Source: Anisus vortex (lineage: Eukaryota; Mollusca; Gastropoda; Planorbidae). From it: a stretch of DNA of 64,000 nt. The DNA lies in NCBI GenBank assembly GCA_949126835.1, contig OX421495.1, forward strand, positions 5,596,011-5,660,010, written 5' to 3'. How positions within the stretch are numbered: position 1 is the first letter of the stretch; every line of letters starts with the position of its first letter. Both the position numbers and the translations under genes were made by a program. Below the pieces are notes generated by a model. That model had not been told where the DNA came from and made no database searches. It saw only the letters and a program-made list of their open reading frames with translations. Shown here piece by piece: positions 22,881-35,200 of the stretch.

Positions 22881-23945
22881 TCTGAGAGTGAGAGATAGAA
22901 TGGGAGTGATAGAAAGAGAGAGAGAGATAGTCTGAGAGTGAGAGATAGAATGGGAGTGATAGAAAGAGAGAGAGAGAGAGAGAGAGAGATAGTCTGAGAG
23001 TGAGAGATAGAATGGGAGTGATAGAAAGAGAGAGAGAGATAGTCTGAGAGTGAGGATAGAATGGGAGTGATAGAAAGAGAGAGAGAGATAGTCTGAGAGT
23101 GAGAGATAGAATGGGAGTGATAGAAAGAGAGAGAGAGATAGTCTGAGAGTGAGAGATAGAATGGGAGTGATAGAAAGAGAGAGAGAGATAGTCTGAGAGT
23201 GAGAGATAGAATGGGAGTGATAGAAAGAGAGAGAGATAGTCTGAGAGTGAGAGATAGAATGGGAGTGATAGAAAGAGAGAGAGAGATAGTCTGAGAGTGA
23301 GAGATAGAATGGGAGTGATAGAAAGAGAGAGAGAGATAGTCTGAGAGTGAGAGATAGAATGGGAGTGATAGAAAGAGAGAGAGAGATAGTCTGAGAGTGA
23401 GAGATAGAATGGGAGTGATGGAAAGAGAGAGAGAGAGAGAGAGAGATAGTCTGAGAGTGAGAGATAGAATGGGAGTGATAGAAAGAGAGAGAGAGATAGT
23501 CTGAGAGTGAGAGATAGAATGGGAGTGATAGAAAGAGAGAGAGAGATAGTCTGAGAGTGAGAGATAGAATGGGAGTGATAGAAAGAGAGAGAGAGATAGT
23601 CTGAGAGTGAGAGATAGAATGGGAGTGATAGAAAGAGAGAGAGAGATAGTCTGAGAGTGAGAGATAGAATGGGAGTGATAGAAAGAGAGAGAGAGATAGT
23701 CTGAGAGTGAGAGATAGAATGGGAGTGATAGAAAGAGAGAGAGAGAGATAGTCTGAGAGTGAGAGATAGAATGGGAGTGATAGAAAGAGAGAGAGAGATA
23801 GTCTGAGAGTGAGAGATAGAATGGGAGTGATAGAAAGAGAGAGATAGTCTGAGAGTGAGAGATAGAATGGGAGTGATAGAAAGAGAGAGAGAGATAGTCT
23901 GAGAGTGAGAGATAGAATGGGAGTGATAGAAAGAGAGAGAAATAG
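22660..23945. repeat. ~50-bp purine-rich minisatellite, about 23 copies
   Basis: Each unit has GATAGTCTGAGAGTGAGAG, ATAGAATGGGAGTGATAG and a variable (GA)n spacer. The plus strand is almost all purine; the PLC-beta sense strand is correspondingly polypyrimidine. The 518-codon Ser/Leu-rich minus frame over it is a repeat translation, not a gene. Confidence 0.95.
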
Positions 23946-25754
23946 AAGAAAGAAGAAAAACAGAGGAAAGTGAGGGAGAAAATTTGACAGGAAAGAAGAG
24001 AGAGATTGAGAGAGAAGAGATGAAAGATAGAAGGGAGAGTGTAATGAGAGAAAGGGAGAGACAGAAAAGAAAGAGAACGAGAGAGAGAGAGAGTGAGAAG
24101 AAAGAGAACAAAAATAAGGGCCGGGATAGTGGAGGCAGCGCCTCTATTAAGGTCTCACTGACGCACACAGTCGTTATTATTTTCCTTCATTTTTTTTTTA
24201 TTTTGATCCGGGCAAAATCCGGGAATCAGCACAAGGTAGGCATAAGGGGGTGGGGCGGGGTGGGGGGAGGAGGAAGAAGTACCAATCAATAATATAAGAG
24301 GTAATCAATAAAACAGGCAGCAACGGGATGGGGTGCGGGACTTGTCGACTTGGCCCCAGGGATGAATCGGACGAGGGAAAAGAGAGAAAGAGAGAAGGGA
24401 GAGTGGCGGAACTACAATAAATGGATCAGAGAACAGAGTTGCTTCTTCTGTTTCTTAATTATGTTTTTTCTCGGGCTGTTAATGGTGATCTATAAGAAAG
24501 CAAGAGGAGAGAATATCGATGCAATCCTGATGCGTTAATTCCTTGATCTCGGAGAAGATGAAAAAAAAAAAGCAACCCTCTTACAGTGAAGCCTAAACGT
24601 TCCGCATATCGATAAATTAGCGGAGCACGCATGAAGCCGTCGATTGAATCAATAGCCTGAGACAAGAACCATGTACGCGATCTGGCAGATGTGTGTGTGT
24701 GTGTCGCGGCGGGTGGGGGAGGGAACTAATAGCGCCACCCTGGTTCACTTCATCATTCAAACATAATAAAACAAAACATTTAAAAAAAACGAATAAATGC
24801 ATTGCTGACGTCATCATTTTTTTTTTAAATGTTGGCTTTTTTTCTACTCCATAGTTCAACAATAAATGTTTCCCCATTGCCTGAAATAGTCAGCGCTTCC
24901 GCAGTATGATCGCGCACGCGCAAAGACTGGGCCAATCAACTTCTCAGCCTTCCGTGACTATGACGCTGCAGCACAACTGTTGGCTAAATTAGGCGTATTA
25001 AGACAGACCTGACATTTGTGTTTGAACGTGTGTGCGTAAGAATCGATACAGATTTATTGTACTAAGACAACTAGCAGTGAGCGAGCTTGCCCATTGTGCA
25101 ACCGTCAAAGTAAACGGACGCACTGTTGCCAACCTTGACAGTTTATAAAAGCAAATGAAATTACATTTTGAAACTTCGCTTGTGTCACGGGCGACGTTCC
25201 ATTTCAACATCCGGCAGCTTCCGCAAGGATCGCTAGATCCCTAATCACGAGGGGGGTGTGCATGTTGAGCCCCCTTACTCTGGTTATCCAGCAAATTTCG
25301 GCAGTACCCAGTAATTCTATTCATCCGAAAACGAAAAAAAAAAAAGGATGCCCAGGTCACGGTAAGGTTTTATCGAGGTGCCCATGGTCCATCGAGGTCC
25401 CCCGAAATTATAGTTATTATAAATTTTACGAAAGGGGGATTTAACAGAATTACATGAACCCAAACAAAGGACTAGTCTACGGCTGCTGGATACCATTTCA
25501 GAAAATGTCGCGGACATCTTCTCAGTCTACTCCTAACGATTATCCCGCCTAATGGGGAAATTGGGTTTATTGTTATAGTTATAGGTGTTCGGTATTTCTC
25601 GTTATTTGATACTTATACCAGACAGTCTGTTGAAATGCCGGACTGTCTCGCTCAAAACCGGAATCAAGGTAGTTGAAGAAGGAAGTGAAGGCTGCGAATA
25701 CCCCCATCCCCTCCCAAAGAAAAATTTTGACCTCAGGGTTCCAGGGCTATTTAC
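23946..25754. other. Intron sequence upstream of the 25.76-kb-side exon, no gene seen
   Basis: Purine-rich tail of the minisatellite to about 24,110, then mixed sequence with (GT)n at 24,690. No coding motif. Confidence 0.5.
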
Positions 25755-25823
25755 CTTGGGTACTTTGACTTGACTTCCTGTCCGCGTGTCCTTGATGAGT
25801 GAGATGTCCAGAAAGTCCATTTC
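25755..25823 (-). CDS. PLCB1: PLC-beta exon: PH domain
   Basis: The exon is 69 bp, 23 codons, phase 0 on both sides: EMDFLDISLIKDTRTG through VKVPK. The acceptor follows a tract ending TTTCAG and the donor is CCCAAG/gtaaat. The residues match the PH-domain segment of PLC-beta (family pattern E-x-D/E-x-L-D-x-S/A-x-I/V-K-D-x-R-x-G). The intron between this exon and the next is about 16 kb and is filled with repeats. Confidence 0.93.
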
Positions 25824-27354
25824 CTGAAAGTGAAACAAGGAATAAATGAGTTCAATTGGAGCACCGGAATACATACAACCGGAATACATTCAACCAGCGC
25901 CCAAATGCATGCAACGGATGTAAGAGTTATAGATATTACTTCTTAAGGGTAACGGACGGCTATTACCGTTTAACATGCAAGCCTCATTTCCCATTATTGT
26001 TTTTTTTTTCCAGTCAGTTACCCCGGGACCGGTGATTTCTGCTAATTAGCGATAGAACATGGGTTTGATTGATCGCCAACGTAGGAATGGCGTGTGAGTG
26101 TGTATGCGTGAGGGAGTGAGAGAGATGAGACCAGGTCGGGTGGTGGAGGGTAGGGGGGGGCAGGGAGGGGCGGGGGGAGAATCTGTGAGGAGGTCTAATC
26201 CCTAAAGAGCGTCAAATGTCAGAAGTTTGATCAACGACAACGCCCAGCACGATCCACTAATAGCAGAAGCCCGGTCTCGGGGAAAGCCACGAGTCACCTC
26301 CCTTTGGGACCAACGCCACCGGTGGGGGGAAGGGGGGAGGTGAAAGCATAATCTCCCCCCCCCCCCCCCCGTGTCCCCGAACCTCCGTTTGTTCTTCTGG
26401 CTCGTCAAACGTTGTTGCAAGCTGGTCGGTAACTAGCCCGGGCCCAGTTTTCGAGCACCGGTAATTACTCGTGTTTCCTCTGCCCGTTATTTGATACTGA
26501 ATGTTGTAAATGTGAATGCACGTCAATTATCATTGTCTGTGTGTGTGTGTGTGGAGGGGTGTGTGTGTGTGGAGAGATGTGGGTGATGTGTGGAGGGGGG
26601 TGTGGAGAGATGTGGGTGATGTGTGGAGTGGTGTGGAGAGATGTGGGTGATGTGTGGAGGGTTGTGTGTGTGGAGAGACGCGTGTTTGGTGTGTGGAGAG
26701 GGGTGTGTGTGAGAGGAGAGGTGTGTGTGGAGAGGGTTGTGTGTGAGGAGAAATGTTTTGTGCGCTTGCACTGGGACTTGGGACGCTGTCACTGATCTAT
26801 ATTTCCATTAACTGGAATAGTTATAGAAAATAATATTCTTTTTTTTTAACACTTGGTAGGACCAGCTCAACATGACATATAATATAAATTCATTAGCTCT
26901 ATACATATCGACTTACGTATTTAATACTTTTTAAACAAGTTTTATTGCGCCATAAGCATTGAAACTGCAAACTATAATATTTAATTTTATGAATATATAT
27001 ATATGTGTAATATGTATTATATTATTATATCACATTTCTTTTGTCTCCAACCGTCTCTCATTATAGGTGGATATTTTACTAGTATTGTTTTGTTTTGTTG
27101 TCTGATTAATTTTTGCGTATTTTTCTTTTTTTCAAAACCCATTCTGGAATCAGGCGTGTGTTCAGTCTAGATGTCTTGTGAAATGAGGTGAGGCTGGTCC
27201 TCTCCACCAACAACTAGCTCTACAAGTGGCTATGAAACTTAGGTGTTACACCTTTTTTTTTTTTAAAGTGCTGTCGAACGTTCTATTGAATTGTTACATC
27301 CTGGATCCAGGTTTATTCGGCGACATTTCACCCACCCGTTGTCTCTCTGATGCC
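25824..27354. other. PLC-beta intron, mostly low complexity
   Basis: G- and C-runs at 26,150-26,180 and 26,355-26,370, the GT/GGAGAG minisatellite, then AT-rich sequence. No exon seen. Confidence 0.5.
26535..26762. repeat. GT/GGAGAGATGTGGGTGAT minisatellite
   Basis: Irregular units combine GTGTGGAGAGATGTGGGTGA with (GT)n runs. Low-complexity open frames occur on both strands. Confidence 0.88.
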
Positions 27355-27600
27355 AGACTCACAAAATTCGGTGACTGCGTTGATAATTGTCTAAATTTGG
27401 TGACAGTGTTGATAACTGTCTTAATTTGGTGACAATGTCGATAAATGTCTAAATTTTGTGACGGTTTTGATAATCGTCTAAATTTGGGGACAGTGTTTAT
27501 ACATGTCTACATTTGGTGAGAGTGTTGTTAATTATCTAAGTGTGGTGACAGTGTTGATAATGGTCTAAATGTGATGACAGTGTTGATAACTGCCCCGCTT
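27355..27600. repeat. ~31-bp minisatellite, about 8 diverged copies
   Basis: The unit contains GGTGACAGTGTTGATAACTG followed by TCTAAATTT. It abuts the PLC-beta exon at 27,639 on its intron side. Confidence 0.88.
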
Positions 27601-27638
27601 TGTTCAATCTTACGGGACGTAGTGTCCACACCACTCAC

Positions 27639-27716
27639 CTTGTTTTGATCTCTCCAGTACAGTATCTGACCCTGTTCGTCAACTTTCAAGGTCACCGGCG
27701 TGCCCAGTTGTGAACT
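27639..27716 (-). CDS. PLCB1: PLC-beta exon: PH domain, first visible exon
   Basis: The exon is 78 bp, 26 codons, phase 0 at both ends, starting SSQLGTPVTLKVDEQ and ending LYWRDQNK. The acceptor is a pyrimidine tract ending CCCCAG and the donor is AAG/gtgagt. It corresponds to the first beta strands of the PLC-beta PH domain, just after the conserved KWD motif that the missing upstream exon should encode. The frame is fixed by joining in phase to the next exon (EMDFLDIS). Confidence 0.9.
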
Positions 27717-28344
27717 CTGGGGAGGAAAAACGAAATCATTTATTATTCATCAAGAGTTAGTTCTAACATTATTTTTGACACACAAGTAAGCAATTGATAG
27801 GAGAAAGAAAGAAAAAACGTGATAACATCGTGACGCGACACATGAGGCGAGATATGTGAGCTGATCGATAACGCTCTGGCATATACACGGGACAGTGTTC
27901 GTACAGAAAAATTGCCTCAAAATTCTAGGAGTTTTCCAGGAGTAAATTTTTTGAAAAGCCAAGCTGAGCTTTTGTCTTTGTTTTACGACATTACTGGGAC
28001 TTATATAGCCTACATCCCAAGTTTGGATCGAAAAAAAAAACCAAGATCTAGTTAAAAAAAAAAAGAACGATAGGGTGGCAACACTTGTGTCATCAACATT
28101 TGCGCGCGGAAATAAAAAGTGACAAAGAGGGTTAAATCCAATAGGGCTTTCTGGAAAAGTGAAAGTACAATCTAAGAGCAGTGATTACGATTATTTTATT
28201 AATAATTAATGTCCGTCGAAAAATAAGGAATTTTTAGTATTTTCCCCAGGACTAAATGCAGTTTTTCCAGGAGTTTTAAAGTCCTGGAACACAACTTTTT
28301 GTTTTCCAGGGGTTTCAAGGAGTTTCCAGGAGCTGTACGAACCG

Positions 28345-28560
28345 TGCGGGATAACGTAACACAATCTTGACAGATACACGGGATAACGTAACACAAGTGT
28401 GACGGACACACGGGTGACGTAACACAATAATCGTGATAGATAGACGGGTGACGTAACACAATCGTGACAGAAAGACGGGTGATGTAACACAATCGTGACA
28501 GATACACCGGTGACGTAACACTTGTGAGACAAACACGCGGGTAACGTGAACATGTCTGTG
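28345..28560. repeat. ~31-bp minisatellite, about 7 copies
   Basis: The unit has CGGGTGACGTAACACAATCG followed by TGACAGATACA, with substitutions. Every unit has a TGACGTAA-like core resembling a CRE/AP-1 site. That is noted only as sequence; no function is inferred. Confidence 0.88.
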
Positions 28561-30044
28561 TCACGTTGCACTTGTGTCTGACACATAATTTGTGACTAGA
28601 TATTTTGGCCAACATATAGGCTACGAAAGGGCGTGTCTTTAAAAAAAATGAAGATTCCAAAAATAGAAAGGAGGCCGGAAGGGAGGAAGATAAAATAATA
28701 ACAGCAACAAAACAAACAAAACTGGCACACAGGGGCGTATTTAAGCATGTTCCGCGTGTTCCATTGGAACAGGGCCCCCCACACCAAAGGCCAAACAAAA
28801 AGAATTTATTTAATGACATCCCCATACTTTCGTTGAAAATGTAAATAAAATTCATTTATTCCCCTACAATTTTAAATGTTCTAGTCCAATCAAGCTAAGT
28901 TGACGGTAAAGTAACCAACAGTGGGTGGGAAACGGTTTTAAAATAGCTTGGATCTATTTACGAGTACAGAAATGGATATTTAGCAAGAGACAATACGCTG
29001 TGAAGTTATGCAACAATTATTTTTTTCAGAAGAACGGGTGGTTAAATTAGAAGAATAACAACTGGGGGGTTCTGAGTTCTGAATAGCTCGGTTATGATAT
29101 CGTTTGACTTTGCAATTAGTTTGGCGTTGATTGACAGGGCATGTGTGTGTGTTGGGGGAGGGGGGACGGGGGAGTCACACTGACAATTGACATCGATACC
29201 CGATACATCTGATCATATTACCAACATTTGCCACACACAAAACTTTCTGAATCCAAGCTGTCTATGATGCAGGGCTCTATCATTTTTTTTTTTTACTTAA
29301 ATTTCTGAACAGTTGATCAAATTTTGTAAGGCATACAATTGAGTCGAATGAAATACACGGCACAGTGCCATTGGTGATGTGAAGACACCGCCTCATTTAA
29401 AATTTATATTTTCTAAATAGCAGGGAAAAACAAACAAGGGAAGTTTAAAGGCGGTTTGTTTTAAAACAATAACTCACAAAAAGAAAAGAAGAATACCCCC
29501 CCCCACACACACACACACACGCATAAGAATAACACCCCCCCCCCACACACACACACACTAACACAAGAGCAATAATTCGGTATGAAAATCAGTCAAGAAC
29601 AATAATCCCCACACACACAAGTGCAATGAACTCATATGAAAACAAGTGCTTTTTTTTAAAGGACAGTTATGTCACGTTCTGATTGTGTGCTTCCCTCCCC
29701 TTAAAACCCCCTCTCTTCCTCACCCCCTTCCTCCGTTGTTATTCGATTGAAAATGGATTGGGAGCCAGCCCGATCAATAATTCACAACACCACTACATTG
29801 GTCGGGCCACACAATGCCGTGACAATCATCTATCAGAAGGGGTGACTGTGTCGAAAACACTCACTTGACACGGTTTCCGTGTTTGCCGCTTGGGAATTCT
29901 TTTCTTCTTTTGTTTTTCCCCTCACAGATCTTTATGTCGGTGTCTCGGATTAGCTCGGTGTGTTATAGCTAGCCATACAACAGTTATGGTACCACGTGAC
30001 TATTACTGTAGATCTAATGGTCATTTTGTGGCCCACACCTTTCT

Positions 30045-30092
30045 GTATAAAAGGGGCGTCCGCAACATATAAGATATCATAAGATAAGAGGT
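30045..30092 (+). mobile_element. LINE 3' terminus only (TAAGA-tail family)
   Basis: TATAAAAGGGGCGTCCGCAA followed by CATATAAGATATCATAAGAT matches the family 3' terminus and tail. Confidence 0.65.
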
Positions 30093-30171
30093 TGGCACCT
30101 CAAAGATGGGTTACACCTGGGAATGCTCAGAAAAAACTGACCCACTCGGGAAATATGCAGTCTATGCATCT

Positions 30172-30225
30172 CATCTTATACATTACAGACGCTCATATAT
30201 AAAGAAATATAAACCCACGAAAAAA
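30172..30225 (-). mobile_element. LINE 3' terminus only (TAAGA-tail family)
   Basis: CTTATACATTACAGACGCTC on the plus strand is the complement of the family terminus. It faces the copy at 30,045 tail to tail across about 80 bp. Confidence 0.65.
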
Positions 30226-31487
30226 AAAAGAACATATAAGCTATAAAATAGAGCAAGCGGTCCATCTTATTATAGTCTTTGATTTTACTATACATATATT
30301 TACAAAATTAAGACTGTATACCTTGTAATAACTGTATTTGAAACATATGACTCTGTATCAGTCAGGGTAGCGGCCAATAAACATCTAACATTCTAGCATT
30401 CACGGAATTTCCTCTGTTGTAAACAAGGCCGGTCGCTTGACCAAAGCCTACGTAAATACTTCTATCAAGGTTCATGAGATGGTCTTGCCGTGACCACCCC
30501 TCCCCTTCCCCCTCGCCGACCTATGAATTGAGAACCGCTGCGGCCGAGGGAAACGATGGCAACACAAGACATGGCGCGGGTCTCTTGTTTATTTCTCCAG
30601 GGGGTGTCAACGGGGCGGCGAGAAAACAGATATGTGTGGCGCAGGGTGGGTGAAGGAGTTGTGTGGGGGAGGGGTATTGTTGCGTGTGATAGGTGAGAGC
30701 TAACAAGAGGTGTAGGTTCATCGAGTGTGAGAGATCAAGAGTGAAATGAATGGCGTGCGCAAGGGTTATCTAGTGCCTTCGCGCACAGTGTAGAAACTCC
30801 CCCCCCCCCTTGACGATACACTCGAGATCGTACGTAAAAAGCAAAGTATTATGAAGAGTGATATTCAGAGAAATGGGGATAGTGCACAAGGACTGTACAA
30901 AAAGAGTTCGGAAAAGTGAGAGAAGTAGAGAGAAAATAAGAGAAATAGAAATGGTGAAAGTGAAGACGAGAATGAATAGGATCAAGCAATGAATGACCCC
31001 TGAACTTTCTTTGACCCGTAATACCTTGCCACCAGACCACAGCGCCAATATTGCTCCTTTTAAAGACTACATTAACACATATAATTTTATAGATATTAAT
31101 ACATACACTGTTCTCTGCATGAGTCGTGTTTTCATGCACTTGTGGATTATAGACCTGGGCGAGACGTTTTCACGGGGGTGGGGGCAATGTTTTTTTTAGA
31201 AACATCTCTACAGTGAAAGAGCGGGGGGCGGGAGGGGGGGGGTCAAGAGCAATGGCCGAATGGTAAGCGATTGCTGAAATGTTTCAGTTCGGTCGTAGGT
31301 TTGGTCCTCATTAATTGTCCACAAAATGTACATTAGTGACAAGAAATATTAATTGGGCCCTAAAGGTAGAGATGTTGTCACTAGCCATCAGGGTGTAAAT
31401 GGACCTAACCTGACCGGTGGGTGGGTGACGGAGGGGGAGGAGGAAGGCCGTGGGGCTTGTGTACTACAAATATGCTGTCTGACAAAA

Positions 31488-31704
31488 ATGTATTTGATAG
31501 ACAGACAGGCAGGCATACATGATAGACAGACAGATAGATAGATAGATGGGGCTTGTGTACTACAAATATGCTGTCTGACAAAAATGTATTTGATAGACAG
31601 ACAGGCAGGCAAACATGATAGACAGATAGATAGATAGATAGATGGGGCTTGTGTACTACAAATATGCTGTCTGACAAAAATGTATTTGATAGACAGACAG
31701 GCAG
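31488..31704. repeat. ~93-bp tandem repeat, 3 copies
   Basis: Three copies run from TGGGGCTTGTGTACTACAAA through GTATTTGATAGACAGACAG to a short (GATA)n. They lead directly into the long GACA block. Confidence 0.92.
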
Positions 31705-32062
<358 letters not shown>

Positions 32063-32639
32063 TAGATAATTTGAGATGGAAATCGAACCGAACACACCGA
32101 ACTCGAACCACAGCGGAGTTTGATTCACATCTCTACTATATATTACGAAAAGCCTGGACTACGATAAACTATCATTCGAAATTAAAATGACCTAAACGTG
32201 GCAGTCATGGAGACGAACGCACTGTAAGTCACACCCACTCACGCGCAGGCAATAGTTTAGCTCTACAGCAATACACACGGCTAATGATGCTGTTTAATGT
32301 GGTGAGATTAACTTATTCTAGAACAAGTAATGGGGTGGTTCCACAAGCCGCACAAGTTCTCGTGTTTCAGGGCAAAGTTATCGCACTGTGTGTAAACAAA
32401 TGTGGCTTTTTTTTTTAATGACACCTTATATTAAATCCACATTCCTGTCGGTCCAATCGTCTCAGTAAATATACCTGCACATTTTAAAATACAATGGTGG
32501 TCTTCAAGATGTAAAGAAAAAATTCGTATTCCCTAAACAAGGATTAAACATAAGACTACGTGATATCTTTCTCTCAGGGTGGCGTAGGGTGAGAGGTCTC
32601 AACTAGTCCGGAAAAAAAAACATCAATGAAAACGTATGC

Positions 32640-32825
32640 ATATAAAAATAGTACTCTTTCTTCTCGAGTGGCAACCCAGGCATGGAATGGGTTGCCTGAA
32701 CAATCTAGGAAAACCAATAACTTAACCATCCAAAAACTAGACTCAAACGACGGATAAAAGTAGGACGCAAGATTCTTCTGTATAGAAGGAGCGACTGTAA
32801 CATTTAAGTTAAGAAAAGATAAGAC
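32640..32825 (+). mobile_element. LINE 3'-end fragment (TAAGA-tail family)
   Basis: Contains GGCATGGAATGGGTTGCCTG (WNGLPE motif) through AGAAGGAGCGACTGTAACAT and an AAGTTAAGAAAAGATAAGA tail. Confidence 0.83.
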
Positions 32826-33524
32826 TTAAACCACAGAAAATAGTAAAAACGTAATGATCTACGCCACCAGAAAGGATGAATGCCTGTCATTAATTAAGAC
32901 AAGATACCATAAACTATGCGTAGGCCGCAGGGCTATAAGGCGCTTCAGTGAATTATAGGACAAGTAACGTCCGTCTGAGAGCTATTACAATCGCCCCCAG
33001 TGGAATAACTAGCTTTTCTCTTAATGAGTTCTACACCACTTTTTTTTATAGTGAACAGTGGGGGGAAAATGTGACTCCGCGTCGCGTGCTCTTCATTGGG
33101 CAAAGTGCGGACCATGTTCAACATTAAAAGCTGTTTTTTTCCTTTCATGATTCACTTGTTCATAATATTTTCAAAGAAATATTTGCATCCTGGTAATTAT
33201 ATTTTCTTATCTGTTCACTTGACATAACACTTGAGACTTACGCCTTTGTACAATATTAATGTCATTTAATATGATTTGAAACAGTGTATTAAAATGTATG
33301 CTGTGTAATTATTGTGTGGCTCTTTATAATATGTAAAAAAAAAAAAATTTAAAGGAGGGCTGCTCTCCATGGCCCCATGCGTGCCCACCCCAGCTTAATT
33401 GCCATAAATTTGCAGTATTCCATATAGATACCCAATATTAATGTTTAATGAGACAGATATTTTCAGACAAGACTCTTCATTTGTTTGAAGTGGACAATTA
33501 AGTATAATATATGTGAAACCGGCT

Positions 33525-33722
33525 GGTCCCGCGGTTAGTTCACCGGACTGTCAACCAAAAACCAACTGACACGTCGCGGGTTCTATCCCGGCCACCGGCC
33601 ACCTGTCGCCCTGCAGGAGTTTTGGGCCTGTAAACATATTTGCGCCAGCAGGCAGCAGTGTGTTTACAGAGCGCACTGAGCATGCTTAAATAGCATGGAT
33701 AGAAGCGCTAAATAAATAACCA
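33525..33722 (+). mobile_element. tRNA-derived SINE (family 2)
   Basis: The tRNA-like head GGTCCCGCGGTTAGTTCACC includes a B-box-like GGTTCTATCCC. The body has TTGCGCCAGCAGGCAGCAGT and GTTTACAGAGCGC, and the end is AAGCGCTAAATAAATAA. A minus-strand 3' half lies at 47.0 kb and a head fragment at 16.86 kb. Confidence 0.78.
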
Positions 33723-34064
33723 ATTTTAATTTATAAACATTATCGTCTTTTAAAAGTCCTAAATGCATAAAGCCTCATCCCTCCCAAAAATTTAAAGTCA
33801 ACATCAAAATTTAAACAAAAAAAAAATATTTAAAGAGAGAGAAAGTAGGGACATCAAATTTAGAATGTATAGTTTATAAGCAAACGATGCTAGCCGGGGC
33901 ATCGAAATAGTTTGATTCTTGAACCTCACCTTTTCGCTCTGCTTGACAGGGCATGTGGATTTTCAAAGAGTCGAGAAGATGTTGAAATTCTGCCTTATTA
34001 AATGATGGCCGGCAAGACATTTCCCAACTGACACCACCATGCAGTCTCCTCCCCACAAACACCT

Positions 34065-34292
34065 CAGCATTGTGTTACACAAATACACACACACTAACAG
34101 GTAATGTGTCGCAAACACACACACACCAGCATTGTGTTACACAAACACACACACACTAACAGGTAATGTGTCGCAAACACACACACACCAGCATTGTGTT
34201 ACACAAATACACACACACTAACAGGTAATGTGTCGCAAACACACGCACACCAGCATTGTGTTACAACACACACACAAACACCGGTATTGTGT
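34065..34292. repeat. ~62-bp CA-rich tandem repeat, 3-4 copies
   Basis: The unit contains CAGCATTGTGTTACACAAA, (CA)n, and CTAACAGGTAATGTGTCGCA. Confidence 0.9.
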
Positions 34293-34914
34293 TCCTGACT
34301 TCTCGTCTCGTGCCTTACCCGCAGCAAGTGGTTTCATTCTATCGGAACACTTCAAACGATGACGTCAAACGTTCCCACCCCCTTCACTCACTCACTCACG
34401 CCCCACACACACACGCAGCCGGGTGAGTCGATGTCGCGTGCGTGAGCAGATAGGGAGGGCTCTCGTGCGATGGAATGCCCGGAGAACGTCGGGGAAAGAA
34501 GGTAAGGGGAGGAAAGAGGGGGTGGGGCAGACAAACCGGGGTAGAGTGGATAAATTTAGTAGAGAAAGAGGAGGAGGAGGGTGTGACAACAAGTTGACCT
34601 TTATACATAGTACTGTTAGCACGCTATGAGGGGGGTGGTGGTGGGTGGTTTAACTTTTTTTTTTTAAAGGAAAGGCGGGGAGGTAATTGACCCACTATGT
34701 TTGGAGGAAATAAGTTTGTTATTGTTTTGTTTTTTCTATCTATTGCATCGCCTGACTTCTGGATAGGGTAGGACTCGAAATGACATCATGAATGACAAGT
34801 GGAACGGGAGTCAGGCTGGTTCTCTCAAGTCTCTGGATACTCCGAGTAGGAAGGGAGAGGGGAGAGGGGAGGCGGGGATAATAAAAATAAATAAATTGCA
34901 TCTTGTTGTAATTT

Positions 34915-35200
34915 GTATGTCCTGGGTGATAGGCAAATCGTATGTCAGTGTGATAGCCAAACCCTATGTGGGTGTGGTAGAAAAAAAACGTATGTCCGTG
35001 TGATAGGCATATTTTATGTTCCTGTGGTAGGCAAACCTTATGTAAGTATGAGAGGCAAACCTTATGTAAGTATGAGAGGCAAACCTTATGTAAGTGTGGT
35101 AGGTAGGCAAACCTGATGGTAATGTGGTAGGCAAACTTTTAGTCAGTATGGTAGGCAAACGTCATGTCCGTATGGTAGGCAAAACGTATGTCAGCGTGGT
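34915..35200. repeat. ~30-bp minisatellite, about 9 copies
   Basis: The unit contains TAGGCAAACCTTATGTAAGT and TGTGG/ATGAGAGG variants. Several units contain a GTAAGT string, which is a chance donor-like motif on the plus strand. Confidence 0.88.

Larger units (their letters stand above)
1100..27716 (-). other. PLCB1: Phospholipase C-beta gene, partial (7 internal exons)
   Basis: PLC-beta is the G-alpha-q-activated enzyme that hydrolyses PIP2 at the plasma membrane to IP3 and diacylglycerol. Seven exons on the minus strand, each with AG acceptor and GT donor, join with compatible phases (0,0,0,2,0,2,1) into 775 bp, about 258 residues without a stop. Joined motifs match the PLCB1/Plc21C type: TPVTLKVD and YWRDQNK in the PH domain, LIKDTRTG, EDKIVSIVYGTD, KNIIKTIANNREDRKKVEKAL entering the EF hands, and [12 protein letters not shown] in the EF-hand region. 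The amino-terminal exon (usually ending around a KWD motif) and the X-Y catalytic, C2 and coiled-coil exons were not found. The family type is well supported; PLCB1-like rather than norpA/PLCB4-like is a judgement from remembered family sequences. Confidence 0.93.
28561..31487. other. No gene seen apart from LINE termini
   Basis: Contains CA/C-run blocks at 29,495-29,560 and two LINE termini near 30.05-30.23 kb. Short open frames lack family motifs. Confidence 0.5.
32826..34912. other. No gene seen apart from one SINE and a CA repeat
   Basis: A 62-codon minus frame at 33,874-34,062 (FNKAEFQHLLDSLKIHMP) looks protein-like but no family is recognised and there is no support for an exon. Confidence 0.45.

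Noticed and set aside
22612..24168. 518-codon minus-strand open frame rich in Ser and Leu
   Set aside because: It is the translation of the ~50-bp GA-rich minisatellite, with no gene structure.
28730..28780. CAGGGGCGTATTTAAGCATG as a hAT-like terminus
   Set aside because: No matching inverted end or target duplication was found nearby.
33874..34062. 62-codon minus frame (FNKAEFQHLLDSLKIHMP) as an exon or transposase piece
   Set aside because: No family recognised, no consistent splice sites, and no neighbouring remnants.
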